Positions 1-7,584 of a stretch of 14,060 bases of DNA are shown one piece after another. The translations under genes and the position numbers were made by a program. Numbering within the stretch: the first letter of the stretch is position 1; each line of letters begins with the position of its first letter. The DNA lies in assembly GCA_018712665.1 (NCBI GenBank), contig DVGP01000051.1, positions 1-14,060 of the forward strand, written 5' to 3'. The stretch comes from Candidatus Pelethomonas intestinigallinarum (GTDB lineage: Bacteria > Bacillota > Clostridia > Oscillospirales > Oscillospiraceae). The notes beneath the pieces were generated by a model. That model had not been told where the DNA came from. It ran no database searches and saw only the letters and a program-made list of their open reading frames with translations.

Positions 1-77
1 TGCTTTTGCCTACTTTTCCCACGAGGGAAAAGTAGGTCGGGGTACGGGGGTGAAGCCCCCGAGAGCTATCAAATAGA
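1..77 (-). repeat. Compound hairpin element, copy 1 (cut by window edge)
   Basis: Two stem-loops are visible. Hairpin 2 pairs 9-20 with 25-36 (12 bp, loop ACGA on the plus strand). Hairpin 1 pairs 45-50 with 56-61. Read on the minus strand the order is a TCTATTTGATAGCT tail (64-77), hairpin 1, linker TACCCCGA, hairpin 2, then GCAAAAGCA. The same order recurs at 11657, 12003 and 13631. It lies behind the 3' end of the cysteine desulfidase gene in the same orientation. Any third hairpin would be left of the window. It is a non-coding structured repeat of unknown function. Confidence 0.7.
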
Positions 78-185
78 ATAACAGTAACCGGGGAAGAAAA
101 TTTTTCTCTCCCGCCCGCCCGGCGATACGCGAATCAGCCCTGCATCGGCCAGATGCGCCGGCACAGACAAAGCAAAAATAGGATT

Positions 186-206
186 GGGAGGGGCTTCGCC
201 CCTCCC
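186..206 (-). terminator. Stem-loop terminator behind cyuA-like gene
   Basis: A perfect 9-bp GC stem (186-194 with 198-206, loop TTC) starts 8 bp beyond the stop codon at 214. On the minus strand it is followed by AATCCTATTTTTG, so the T tract is short and displaced by about seven bases. It is probably a Rho-independent terminator, but not an ideal one. Confidence 0.55.
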
Positions 207-213
207 ATCAAAA

Positions 214-1488
214 TCAAGTGCACCTGTGTGTCATGATCTCCAGAATGACCTTGTCCGTCTCCTGCATGCCCTCCTTGGCCAGGACGCCCACGTTGGCGAT
301 GGTGTTGTCCACGCCCTTGGTGACGATGCCGTCGCCGCTCTTGAACTCCTGGCTGTTGCGCCACATCCGGTAGCCCAGGAGCCCCGCGTCCACGCTGGCG
401 GCGATCTTGGCGGCGCAGGAGGGCTTTGCCCCGTCGCAGATGGTGCCGGAGAGGATGGCCACGGCGTTGACGATGGTGTGGGCCACCGCCTCGTAGGTCC
501 CCTCCTCCAGGAAGGCGATGCCCGCGCCGGCGCCCACCCCGGCGCTGATGGCGCCGCAGTAGGCGCTCAGCCGCCCGATGCCGCTCTTCTGGTGGATGGT
601 CACCAGGTCGCTGACCAGCAGGGCGCGGTACAGGGCCTCCCGGTCCGCCCCCAGGTGCTTGGCGTAGCGGATCACGGGCACCGAGGCGGTGATACCCTGG
701 TTGCCGGAGCCGGAGAGGATCACCACCGGCATCTCGCACCCGCTCATTCTGGCGTCGCTGCCGGCGGCGGCCCAGGCCTTGGCCTCGGTTTTGATGTCGG
801 CGGGCCAGTCCCCCAGGAGGACAGAGCCGATGTTGGCGCCCCAGTCGCCGCTGAGGCCCTCGGCGGCGATGGCGCTGTTATATTCAATCTGCCGGTCCAG
901 CAGGTCCGACACCAGCCCCAGGTCCACCTCCCGGGCGAAGGCCAGGATGTCCTCCACGGACATCTTCCGCTCCTGGCCCGCCTGTCCGGCGGCGTCCAGG
1001 GCCTTCTCCCGGAGCACCTGGCCGTCCCGCTCCACCCGGACCACGTTGCTGTGGCTGTCGGCGATGTGGACCAGGGCGGTGTGGTCCCCGGCCCAGCCGG
1101 TGAGCACAATGTCCAGCAGCCGGGGGGTGTGGGCGCACTCCACCTGGATGGGGGTCTCCTTGGCGTAGCGGGCGATGTCCCCCAGCTTGTCCTCCGGCAC
1201 GTCGGAGATGACCTGCAGGATCTGGTCCGCCCGCCCGGCCACCACCCCGGCGGCCACCGCCGCCTGGATGCCCTTCAGGCCGCCGGTGTTGGGGACGATG
1301 ACGCTCTTCACATTTTTGATGATATTGCCGGACACCTCCGCCAGCACCCGCTCCGGGGCCGCGCCCAGGGTCTGCCGCAGAAGGGCGGCGGCGTAGGCGA
1401 TGGCGATGGGCTCTGTACAGCCGGTGGCGGGGACAAGCTCCTCCCGGAGGATGTCCACATAGGTATGGATGGTCTCAGGGCTCAGCAT
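214..1488 (-). CDS. cyuA: L-cysteine desulfidase / UPF0597 (CyuA, serine dehydratase-alpha-like) family protein
   Basis: The 424-residue product belongs to the UPF0597/CyuA family, related to the alpha subunit of iron-sulfur L-serine dehydratases. Characterised members break L-cysteine into pyruvate, ammonia and sulfide using a [4Fe-4S] cluster in the cytoplasm. Visible hallmarks are ATGCTEP near the N-terminus (Cys24), the glycine-rich ILSGSGNQG at about 258-266, AYCGAISAG (Cys311) and TICDGAKPSC (Cys351, Cys358). Cys311, Cys351 and Cys358 are the expected cluster ligands and Cys24 the expected active-site cysteine. Length matches the family. The start at 1488 is chosen over an in-frame ATG at 1524 because GAGAGGAG lies just upstream. 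The dCMP deaminase family gene ends 73 bp upstream with no clear terminator between, so co-transcription is possible. Substrate (cysteine or another beta-substituted amino acid) is inferred from family. Confidence 0.88.
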   Translation of the reverse strand: MLSPETIHTYVDILREELVPATGCTEPIAIAYAAALLRQTLGAAPERVLAEVSGNIIKNVKSVIVPNTGGLKGIQAAVAAGVVAGRADQILQVISDVPEDKLGDIARYAKETPIQVECAHTPRLLDIVLTGWAGDHTALVHIADSHSNVVRVERDGQVLREKALDAAGQAGQERKMSVEDILAFAREVDLGLVSDLLDRQIEYNSAIAAEGLSGDWGANIGSVLLGDWPADIKTEAKAWAAAGSDARMSGCEMPVVILSGSGNQGITASVPVIRYAKHLGADREALYRALLVSDLVTIHQKSGIGRLSAYCGAISAGVGAGAGIAFLEEGTYEAVAHTIVNAVAILSGTICDGAKPSCAAKIAASVDAGLLGYRMWRNSQEFKSGDGIVTKGVDNTIANVGVLAKEGMQETDKVILEIMTHRCT

Positions 1489-1561
1489 GACGGTCTCCTC
1501 TCTCTTCTCGTAATCTGATCTCAAGCGCCCGCCCCGGGAAAATTCCGCGGCGGGGCCCGTT

Positions 1562-2062
1562 TTACGCGTTATCCTCCAGCCCCGGGCGCAGGGGCAGGGA
1601 GTCGTCCTGGTCGATCCACTCCCGAACCGGGACCACCACGTAGTCCTGGGGGCTGGTGCGGATGACCACCTTCTCCAGCCCGGCGTTGATAATCATCCGG
1701 CGGCACATGGAGCAGGAGGTGGCGTCGGGGAGGATGGCGCCGGTGGCGGCGTCCTTCCCCGCCAGGTACAGGGTGCCCCCCACCATGTCCCGCCGGGCGG
1801 CGGAGATGATGGCGTTGGCCTCGGCGTGGACGCTGCGGCACAGCTCGTACCGCTCTCCCCGGGGGACCCGCATAGCCTCCCGGGCGCAGTAGCCCAGATC
1901 CACGCAGTTTCTCCGGCCCCGGGGCGCCCCGTTGTAGCCGGTGGAGATGATCTCGTCGTTCTTGACAATGATGGCGCCGTAGCGCCGGCGCAGACAGGTG
2001 GACCGGCCGATGACCGTCTCGGCGATGTCCAGGTAGTAGTTCTCCTTACTGACGCGCTCCAT
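1562..2062 (-). CDS. dCMP deaminase family protein (ComEB-like)
   Basis: The 166-residue protein has the zinc-dependent cytidine/deoxycytidylate deaminase fold. The catalytic motif HAEANAI (His79, Glu81) and the second zinc motif CSMC (Cys117, Cys120) are present. The insert with Cys53, Cys59 and Cys75 before HAE resembles the structural-zinc segment of dCMP deaminases, and the GYNGAPRG motif (42-49) is typical of this branch. Known members deaminate dCMP to dUMP for dTTP synthesis; the Bacillus homologue is called ComEB. The residue before the first cysteine of the CxxC motif is Ser rather than the usual Pro, a mild deviation. The start is supported by AAAGGAGGT five bases upstream. It lies between a symporter gene with its own terminator and the cyuA-like gene, and may share a transcript with the latter. 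Substrate is inferred from sequence pattern. Confidence 0.88.
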   Translation of the reverse strand: MERVSKENYYLDIAETVIGRSTCLRRRYGAIIVKNDEIISTGYNGAPRGRRNCVDLGYCAREAMRVPRGERYELCRSVHAEANAIISAARRDMVGGTLYLAGKDAATGAILPDATSCSMCRRMIINAGLEKVVIRTSPQDYVVVPVREWIDQDDSLPLRPGLEDNA

Positions 2063-2155
2063 GGCGGACCTCCTTTGCTGGGCGCGGCTCGCCCACAGGG
2101 GCGGCGGACCGCGGCATTGACTTGCCAGGGGCTATTTGCACAAGTACCCCCCACC

Positions 2156-2184
2156 AGTATGCATCATATTTCGGCAAAACGCAA
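2156..2184 (-). promoter_or_regulatory. Predicted sigma-A promoter for the dCMP deaminase gene
   Basis: On the minus strand TTGCGT (2179-2184) is separated by 17 bp from CATACT (2156-2161). It lies just after the symporter terminator and about 90 bp upstream of the deaminase start, which is the expected place. Box matches are only moderate. Confidence 0.4.
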
Positions 2185-2206
2185 GGAAAAATTCACGGCC
2201 GCTGTC

Positions 2207-2237
2207 AAAAAAGGCGGCCCGCTGACCGCGGGCCGCC
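2207..2237 (-). terminator. Rho-independent terminator of the symporter gene
   Basis: A perfect 10-bp GC stem (2213-2222 with 2228-2237, five-base loop) is directly followed on the minus strand by six T. It lies 27 bp beyond the symporter stop codon and separates that gene from the deaminase/cyuA pair. Confidence 0.92.
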
Positions 2238-2263
2238 GGGAATGCGGGGGAGAGGACCGGCCG

Positions 2264-3700
2264 TTACTCCTCGATGTAGGCGGAGGGGGCGGGCTTTTGA
2301 CCCATGGCCAGGGTGATGGCGTTGACCACAAAGAAGGCCACCACGCTGACGGCGCAGCCGAACACCACCGGCAGAATGCCGAAGAGGAAGTCGCCGCCGC
2401 TGAGGAACTGCCAGACCAGGAAGCCCGCCGTGCCGGCCACCAGGGAGAATACGCCGGCGGTCTTGGTGGCCCGGGGCACCGCCAGTCCCAGGCCGTAGGC
2501 GGCGAAGGGCCCGGAGCAGCGGATGCCGAAGGCGAAGGTGTTCATGGTGACGATGTCCACGCCGAACATGGAGATGCCCATGGCGATCAGGGCAAAGACC
2601 ACGTTGCAGGCCCGGGTGTAGAAGATGATGGACTTCTCCGACAGATTCCGCTTGCCGCCCAGGCCCATGTACAGGTCGTTCATCACCATGGTGGACATGC
2701 ACAGCAGGTTGGAGTCGGCGGAGGACATGGTGGCGCAGATGATGGCGGCGGAGACCAGCCCCACGATGACCCCGGGGGCATGGGCGCTGGTGACGGCCAT
2801 CATGGCGTTGCTGCCGTCGGCGGCCAGGCCGGGGATGGTGTCCTGGACGGCCAGGGCGGCCAGACCCAGCAGGGTGGGGAAGATGGACATGGCCGCCATG
2901 AGGATGGCGGAGAGCCAGGAGGCGTTCTGCGCGGTGCGCTCGTCCTTGGCGGTCTCGAACCGGGAGACCATCTCGGGCCCCGCCAGGAAGGTGCAGAAGT
3001 AGTTGAAGATGTAGCCGATGATGGTGACCCAGCCGATCTTGGCGAAGTCCAGCTGCACCGGGGGCAGGGCGGAGGAGATGGCCTCCCAGCCGCCGCAGCC
3101 CTCAATGACGAAGGGGGTGGCGATGGCCAGGCCCACCAAAATGATGATGAACTGGACCAGGTCGGAGATCTGGTCGGCGATCATGCCGCCGAAGGTGGTG
3201 TAGAGGATGACCACCAGGCCGGCGATGACCAGGGCCACGTTGGTGGGGATACCCGTCAGGGTGGCCACCACGGTGCCGGAGGCGGCGATCTGGCTGGAGG
3301 TCAGGCAGAACAGGGACAGGACCCCCAGCACGGCGGTAAAGGTGCTGGAGAATTTGCCGAACCGGCGGCCCACCACCTCAGGGATGGTGACGGCCATGGT
3401 CTTGCGGATCTTGGGGGCGAAGTAGGCCAGGGGGATCATGGCGATGGACGCCGCCAGCACGTACCAGATGGCGGACATGCCCCATGCGCCGAAGGCCTTC
3501 TGGGCAAGGCCCGTGGTGGACCCGCCGCCGATGTTGTTGGCGGACAGGGAGAAGGCCACCATGAAAAGGCCCATCCGGCGGCCGGCCAGCATGTAGTCGG
3601 AGCTGTCCTTGATGTTCAGCTTGCCCACCACGAAGCCGATGATGAGCATACCCACCAGGTAGGCCGCCACGATGATCAGGGGGACGATCTGTAGCTGCAT
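2264..3700 (-). CDS. Sodium:solute symporter family (SSS) transporter
   Basis: This 478-residue polytopic membrane protein belongs to the SSS family (LeuT fold), which uses the sodium gradient to import solutes such as sugars, amino acids, pantothenate or carboxylates. About 12-13 hydrophobic segments can be seen, starting at residue 5. The segment GRRMGLFMVAFSLSANNIGG (40-59) and the TM8 motif TMSSADSNLL (324-333) match the family; the paired Ser326/Ser327 are candidates for the conserved Na2 sodium site. Length is usual for bacterial members. The start has AAAGGAGGAAA eight bases upstream. It is monocistronic, with a strong promoter at 3792-3820 and a terminator at 2207-2237. The substrate cannot be told from the sequence; proximity to a cysteine desulfidase family gene suggests, weakly, an amino or organic acid. 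Confidence 0.9.
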   Translation of the reverse strand: MQLQIVPLIIVAAYLVGMLIIGFVVGKLNIKDSSDYMLAGRRMGLFMVAFSLSANNIGGGSTTGLAQKAFGAWGMSAIWYVLAASIAMIPLAYFAPKIRKTMAVTIPEVVGRRFGKFSSTFTAVLGVLSLFCLTSSQIAASGTVVATLTGIPTNVALVIAGLVVILYTTFGGMIADQISDLVQFIIILVGLAIATPFVIEGCGGWEAISSALPPVQLDFAKIGWVTIIGYIFNYFCTFLAGPEMVSRFETAKDERTAQNASWLSAILMAAMSIFPTLLGLAALAVQDTIPGLAADGSNAMMAVTSAHAPGVIVGLVSAAIICATMSSADSNLLCMSTMVMNDLYMGLGGKRNLSEKSIIFYTRACNVVFALIAMGISMFGVDIVTMNTFAFGIRCSGPFAAYGLGLAVPRATKTAGVFSLVAGTAGFLVWQFLSGGDFLFGILPVVFGCAVSVVAFFVVNAITLAMGQKPAPSAYIEE

Positions 3701-3791
3701 AGGATTTTCCTCCTTTTATTGTAGTCCCCCTCTCCCTTGCCCCCCGGGCCCGCTCTCTCCATGACACTTGGGAGAGGAGTTGCTCTCCTAT

Positions 3792-3820
3792 ATCATAGTC
3801 TATTGTGAACAAATTGTAAA
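3792..3820 (-). promoter_or_regulatory. Sigma-A promoter of the symporter gene
   Basis: On the minus strand TTTACA (3815-3820), a 17-bp spacer and TATGAT (3792-3797) give a near-consensus promoter. The AT-rich, A-tract-containing DNA upstream (about 3821-3880) could act as an UP element. The transcript leader would be about 85 nt. Confidence 0.75.
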
Positions 3821-3895
3821 TAGCGAAAAATATTTTTTCTGGATACCTAAAAATTTTTGTGATTTGTAACAAGAGCAATCTATGCCCTTCTGCGG

Positions 3896-3924
3896 TTGCC
3901 AGGGGCGGAAAGCCGTGGTATACT
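3896..3924 (+). promoter_or_regulatory. Sigma-A promoter of the dusB-sigma-antisigma operon
   Basis: TTGCCA (3896-3901), a 17-bp spacer and TATACT (3919-3924) lie 30 bp before the dusB start. The leader would be only about 24 nt, carrying the AGGAGG ribosome binding site at 3942-3947. It is divergent from the symporter promoter. Confidence 0.75.
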
Positions 3925-3954
3925 GGAAAAGATTCCAAGACAGGAGGCGGCGGT

Positions 3955-4926
3955 ATGCGGATCGGAACAGTACAGATCAACTCAAAGCTGGCCCTGGCCC
4001 CCATGGCCGGGGTCACCGACGCGGCCTACCGCCAGATCTGCGCGGAGCTGGGGGCGGGGCTGACCTGCACGGAGCTGGTCAGCGCCAAGGCCCTGTGCTA
4101 TCAGGACAAGAAGAGCCGGCAGCTGCTGATGCCCTTCCCAGGGGAGGGGCCCTTCGCCGCCCAGATCTTCGGCAGCGACCCGGTGTGCATGGCGGAGGCC
4201 GCCCAGATCGCGGCCCAGGTCAGCGGCGCGGACTTCATCGACATCAACATGGGCTGCCCCGTGGGGAAGGTGGTCTCGAGCGGCGACGGCTCCGCCCTGA
4301 TGAAGGACCCGGAGAAGGCCGCCCGGATCGCCGAGGCGGTGGTGAAGGCCAGCCCCGTGCCGGTGACGGTGAAGATGCGCCGGGGCTGGGACAAGGGCAG
4401 CGTCAACGCCGTGGAGCTCAGCCGGATGCTGGAGCAGGTGGGGGTGTCGGCCATCGCCGTCCACGGCAGGACCCGGGTGCAGATGTACGGCGGCACCGCC
4501 GACTGGACCACCATCCGGGAGGTGAAGGAGGCGGTATCCCTGCCGGTCATCGCCAACGGCGACGTGTTCTCCCCGGAGGACGCGGCCCGCATCTTGAAGC
4601 AGACCGGGGCGGACATGGCCATGATCGGCCGGGGGTGCTTCGGCAACCCCTGGATCTTCCAACAGGCCGCCGCCCTGCTGGCGGGGGAGCCGGTGCCGGA
4701 GCGGCCGAGCCTGGCGGAGCGGTGCGACACCGCCGTGCGGCAGATCGAGCTGGCCGCCCGGTACAGCTGCGAGCGGGTGGCGGTGCTCACCGCCCGGCGG
4801 CACTACGCCTGGTACCTCAAGGGGGTGCCCCACGCCTCCTATTACAAGGAACAGATCGTCCGCATGGAGACGCTGGAAGACGTCTACCGGGTGACGAGAG
4901 GGATCAAGAGGGATCTGCATGACTGA
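3955..4926 (+). CDS. dusB: tRNA-dihydrouridine synthase DusB
   Basis: The 323-residue flavoprotein reduces uridine to dihydrouridine in tRNA using FMN and NADPH. It shows the Dus TIM-barrel signature: LAPMAGVTD (14-22), the catalytic-cysteine motif INMGCPVGKV (Cys101), Lys140 in VTVKMRRG, HGRTR (170-174), ANGD (200-203) and IGRGCFGNPWIF (224-235), which bind FMN and the substrate. The C-terminal helical tRNA-binding domain follows (about 245-320). The start at 3955 is chosen because AGGAGG stands seven bases before it; an upstream in-frame ATG at 3859 lies before the predicted promoter. Its last codons overlap the start of the ECF sigma gene by 8 bp, so translation of the two is likely coupled. 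Confidence 0.95.
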   Translation: MRIGTVQINSKLALAPMAGVTDAAYRQICAELGAGLTCTELVSAKALCYQDKKSRQLLMPFPGEGPFAAQIFGSDPVCMAEAAQIAAQVSGADFIDINMGCPVGKVVSSGDGSALMKDPEKAARIAEAVVKASPVPVTVKMRRGWDKGSVNAVELSRMLEQVGVSAIAVHGRTRVQMYGGTADWTTIREVKEAVSLPVIANGDVFSPEDAARILKQTGADMAMIGRGCFGNPWIFQQAAALLAGEPVPERPSLAERCDTAVRQIELAARYSCERVAVLTARRHYAWYLKGVPHASYYKEQIVRMETLEDVYRVTRGIKRDLHD

Positions 4927-5521
4927 ACAGGAGCTGATCAGAGCTGCCGCGGCCGGGGATGAGGACGCCTTCGGGAAGCTGGTGGAGCAGTACCAGCACA
5001 AGGTGTACCACCTGGCTCTGCGGATGTGCGGTCAGGAGGAGGACGCCGCCGATGTGGCCCAGGAGGCATTCCTGGCCGCCTGGCGGGGGCTGCCCGCCTT
5101 TCGTGGGGAGGCGGGCTTCGCCACGTGGCTGTACCGGCTGACCTCCAACGCTGCCATCGACCACCTCCGCCGGGTGAAGCGCCAGCGGGGGGACGTGAGC
5201 CTGGACGACGAGGACCTGGGGCTGGACGCCCCGGACCAGGCGCCAGGTCCTCAGGAGCGGGCCGAGGGGCAGGAGCTGCGGCAGGCGGTGTCGGAGGGGC
5301 TGGGCCGGCTCAGCGACGACCACCGGCAGGTCCTGGTGCTGCGGGAGGTCCAGGGGATGCGGTACGAGGAGATCGCCGAGGCGCTGGACCTGGATCTGGG
5401 GACGGTGAAGAGCCGCATTGCCCGGGCCCGGGGCGCCCTGCGAAAAATTTTGCTGGAAAGCGGGAACTTATCCGGCTATCTGCCGTCTAACCTATCGAAA
5501 CCAAAGGAAAGGGGGCGCTGA
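4919..5521 (+). CDS. ECF-type RNA polymerase sigma factor (RpoE/SigW-like)
   Basis: The 200-residue protein has only the sigma-2 and sigma-4 domains, as expected for an extracytoplasmic function sigma factor. Sigma-2 covers about 15-90, with the DVAQEAFLAAW motif (45-55) and FATWLYRLTSNAAIDHLRR (67-85) for core binding and -10 recognition. An acidic linker (95-118) joins it to sigma-4 (about 120-178), whose helix-turn-helix YEEIAEALDLDLGTVKSRI recognises the -35. The ATG at 4919 lies inside the end of dusB, an 8-bp overlap. The next gene, one base downstream, encodes a zinc-finger membrane anti-sigma factor, so the pair forms a signal-responsive switch at the membrane. The regulon and signal are unknown. 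I did not find a convincing own ECF promoter in the end of dusB. Confidence 0.93.
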   Translation: MTEQELIRAAAAGDEDAFGKLVEQYQHKVYHLALRMCGQEEDAADVAQEAFLAAWRGLPAFRGEAGFATWLYRLTSNAAIDHLRRVKRQRGDVSLDDEDLGLDAPDQAPGPQERAEGQELRQAVSEGLGRLSDDHRQVLVLREVQGMRYEEIAEALDLDLGTVKSRIARARGALRKILLESGNLSGYLPSNLSKPKERGR

Positions 5522-5522
5522 C

Positions 5523-6611
5523 ATGGATGCCTGCCGGGAATACGAGGGGCTCATCAGCGCCTTTATCGACGGCGAGATCGCGGAGCCGGAGCGGGTGAAG
5601 CTCATGGAGCACATGGCCGCCTGCCCCGCCTGCCAGAGCTATTTTGACGACCAGATCGCCATTCACGACGCCTTGACCGGCCTGGAAGCCCAGGCTCCGT
5701 CGGACTTCTCCGAGCAGGTCATGGCCCGGGTCCGGGCTATGCCCCAGGAGCGTCCCCAGGAGGAGAAGAAGCGGATCGTTTTCCCTAGCTGGCGGCGCTG
5801 GGCGGCTCTGGCCGCCTGCTGCGCCCTGGCGGCGGGGGTGTGGGCCTTCGGCCCCGGCAAGCTCCGGGATACGGCGGAGACCAGCGTGATCCAGTATGCC
5901 CGGGACGCCGCCGGTGAGGAGCGTCCGACGGAGGAGGCGGAGAGCGCCCCGGCGGAAGACGCCGGAGCGGCCGCCCAGGACAGTACCGCCGGTGGAGAGA
6001 GCGGGGCGGAGAGCTCTGTTTCCCCCGACGCTTCCGATGGGACCGACGGCTGTGAAACGCCGCAGAGCACGGAGACGGAGACCGTCTCCGCGCCGCCCCC
6101 CGCTCCGGCGGACACGGCGCTCCCGGAGGGCGCGCTGGGGAAGGTCCAGGTTCAGGACGCCGGAGACGCCGGCGATGAGGCGGCCGCGGAGGACGCTTTG
6201 TCCGCCGAGTCCGCCGGGGAGGAGCCGGCAGAGGGGCAGGAGAGCGCCCAGGACGAGGTCTGCGTCCAGTTCTTCCAATCTCCTCCTATGGACGGCGCCG
6301 CGGCGGTGTGCCGCCTGGAGGAGGCGGAGACGGTGTCCGTGACCATCACCGCCTGGCAGGACGAGGCCTTCACCGCCCAGGTGACGGACCCTGGAAGCTG
6401 TGATTTCCTCCAGGCGGGGGACGAGGTGCTGGTCTGGTTCGAGGCGGGCACCGAGGTTCTTCTCAGCGACGGGACGGTGTTCTCCTGCGACGGAGAGGCG
6501 CCCAACGCCCCGGACTGCGGCCTGGAGGCGGGGACGGCGGTGGCCGTCACCTTCTCCAGCTACGAGACGGACCCGGCCCTCCGGCTGTACGCCGTGACGA
6601 TACAGGAATAA
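5523..6611 (+). CDS. Membrane anti-sigma factor with zinc-finger (ZAS) domain and novel-looking outer domain
   Basis: This 362-residue protein is the probable partner of the sigma factor encoded just before it. The N-terminal cytoplasmic part has the zinc-containing anti-sigma motif HMAACPAC (His30, Cys34, Cys37). One membrane segment follows (about 92-109, after the basic stretch SWRRW). The outside part starts with a low-complexity, strongly acidic Ala/Glu/Asp/Ser/Pro linker (about 128-245) and ends in a compact, beta-rich-looking domain (about 246-362) with five cysteines (247, 263, 293, 322, 332). I do not recognise this outer domain; it is a candidate sensor or cell-wall-contacting domain. 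The start at 5523 is one base after the sigma stop and is preceded by AAAGGAAAGGGGG. The gene ends at the bidirectional terminator. Confidence 0.85.
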   Translation: MDACREYEGLISAFIDGEIAEPERVKLMEHMAACPACQSYFDDQIAIHDALTGLEAQAPSDFSEQVMARVRAMPQERPQEEKKRIVFPSWRRWAALAACCALAAGVWAFGPGKLRDTAETSVIQYARDAAGEERPTEEAESAPAEDAGAAAQDSTAGGESGAESSVSPDASDGTDGCETPQSTETETVSAPPPAPADTALPEGALGKVQVQDAGDAGDEAAAEDALSAESAGEEPAEGQESAQDEVCVQFFQSPPMDGAAAVCRLEEAETVSVTITAWQDEAFTAQVTDPGSCDFLQAGDEVLVWFEAGTEVLLSDGTVFSCDGEAPNAPDCGLEAGTAVAVTFSSYETDPALRLYAVTIQE

Positions 6612-6650
6612 AAAATTGGGGTGCGGCCCGTGGGCCGCACCCCAATTTTT
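6611..6650. terminator. Bidirectional Rho-independent terminator
   Basis: A perfect 19-bp inverted repeat (6611-6629 with 6632-6650) has A5 at one end and T5 at the other. It serves both the sigma/anti-sigma operon (plus) and the transketolase operon (minus), which converge here. The anti-sigma stop codon ends on its first base. Confidence 0.95.
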
Positions 6651-6656
6651 CTTATA

Positions 6657-7580
6657 TTATACCATTTCTTTGATGCTCTCCGCGATCTGGGGAGCGGTGA
6701 GGCCGTACTCAGCCAGAACCTCCCAGGCCTTTCCGGACTGGCCGAACTGGTCCTGGACCCCGATCTTCCGGAAGGCGCAGTCCACCTTGCCCATGAGCAC
6801 CCCGGCCACCGCGTCGCCCAGGCCGCCGATGACGCTGTGCTCCTCCACGGTGACCACCTTGCCGCACTTTCTCGCCCACTCGGTGACGCAGTCGGCGTCG
6901 ATGGGCTTGACGGTGTGGACGTTGATGACAGCGGCGCTGACGCCCTGGGCGGCCAGGAGGTCCGCGGCCTTCAGGGCCTCGCTGACCATCAGGCCGGTGG
7001 CGAACACCGCCACGTCGGCGCCCTCCCGGAGGACGTTGGCCTTGCCGATCTCAAAGGGGTAGTCCTCCTCGAACACCGGGGTGGCCAGCCGGGCCAGGCG
7101 GATGTACACCGGCCCCTCCATCTCCGCGGCGGCAAACACCGCCTTCCGAGTCTCACTTGCGTCGGCGGGGCAGATGACGGTCATGCCGGGGATCACCCGC
7201 ATGAGGGCCAGGTCCTCCAGGCACTGGTGGCTGGCGCCGTCCTCGCCCACGGACACGCCGGCGTGGGACATGCAGAGCTTCACATTCAGCCGGGGGTAGG
7301 CGATAGAATTGCGGATCTGCTCGTAGACCCGGCCCGCGCCGAACATGGCGAAGGTGGAGCAGAAGGGGATCAGCCCCATGGTGGACATGCCGGCGGCCAT
7401 ATCCACCATGTTGGCCTCGGCGATGCCGATATTGAAGAACCTGTCGGGGAACGCCTTCTGGAACGTGGCGGTCATGGTGGACTTAGACAGGTCCGCGTCC
7501 AGGACCACCACCTTGTCGTTGACCTTGCCCAGCTCGGCCAGGGCCTCGCCGTAGGCCGCTCTCGTCGCTTTCTCACTCAT
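6657..7580 (-). CDS. Transketolase, C-terminal subunit
   Basis: The 307-residue product matches the pyrimidine-binding and C-terminal domains of transketolase, encoded separately from the TPP-diphosphate-binding half. Transketolase moves two-carbon ketol units between pentose and hexose phosphates. The Glu of NIGIAEANMVD (Glu55) is the conserved residue that activates the thiamine N1'. MSHAGVSVGEDGASHQCLEDLALMR (104-128) is the usual active-site loop, and the C-terminal domain holds VNVHTVKPID (219-228) and GGLGDAVAG. The start lies four bases after the stop of the N-terminal subunit, with GGAGGG inside the end of that gene, so translation is coupled. The subunits are expected to form a heterotetramer. 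Split transketolases are common in Clostridia and archaea. Some homologues work in apiose or other sugar pathways; the exact role is not decided here. Confidence 0.92.
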   Translation of the reverse strand: MSEKATRAAYGEALAELGKVNDKVVVLDADLSKSTMTATFQKAFPDRFFNIGIAEANMVDMAAGMSTMGLIPFCSTFAMFGAGRVYEQIRNSIAYPRLNVKLCMSHAGVSVGEDGASHQCLEDLALMRVIPGMTVICPADASETRKAVFAAAEMEGPVYIRLARLATPVFEEDYPFEIGKANVLREGADVAVFATGLMVSEALKAADLLAAQGVSAAVINVHTVKPIDADCVTEWARKCGKVVTVEEHSVIGGLGDAVAGVLMGKVDCAFRKIGVQDQFGQSGKAWEVLAEYGLTAPQIAESIKEMV

Positions 7581-7584
7581 TGTC

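Noticed and set aside
184..1518. Long plus-strand open frame opposite the cyuA-like gene
   Set aside because: It is the antisense shadow of a well-conserved gene in GC-rich DNA, its protein is Gly/His/Val-rich without motifs, and it has no ribosome binding site.
1501..1560. Imperfect GC inverted repeat between the deaminase and cyuA-like genes
   Set aside because: The arms mismatch at several places and no T run follows on the minus strand, so it is not supported as a terminator.
1826..3694. 622-codon plus-strand open frame rich in Gly, Asp and His
   Set aside because: It lies opposite the deaminase and symporter genes, which have clear motifs, starts and terminator. Its composition is the usual antisense pattern of GC-rich genes.
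3730..3788. CTCTCC/GGAGAG segments in the symporter leader that could form alternative hairpins
   Set aside because: One GGAGAG (3771-3776) can pair with CTCTCC copies on either side, but the stems are only six pairs, one lies at the transcription start, and there is no terminator or ribosome-binding-site sequestration. No riboswitch class is recognised.
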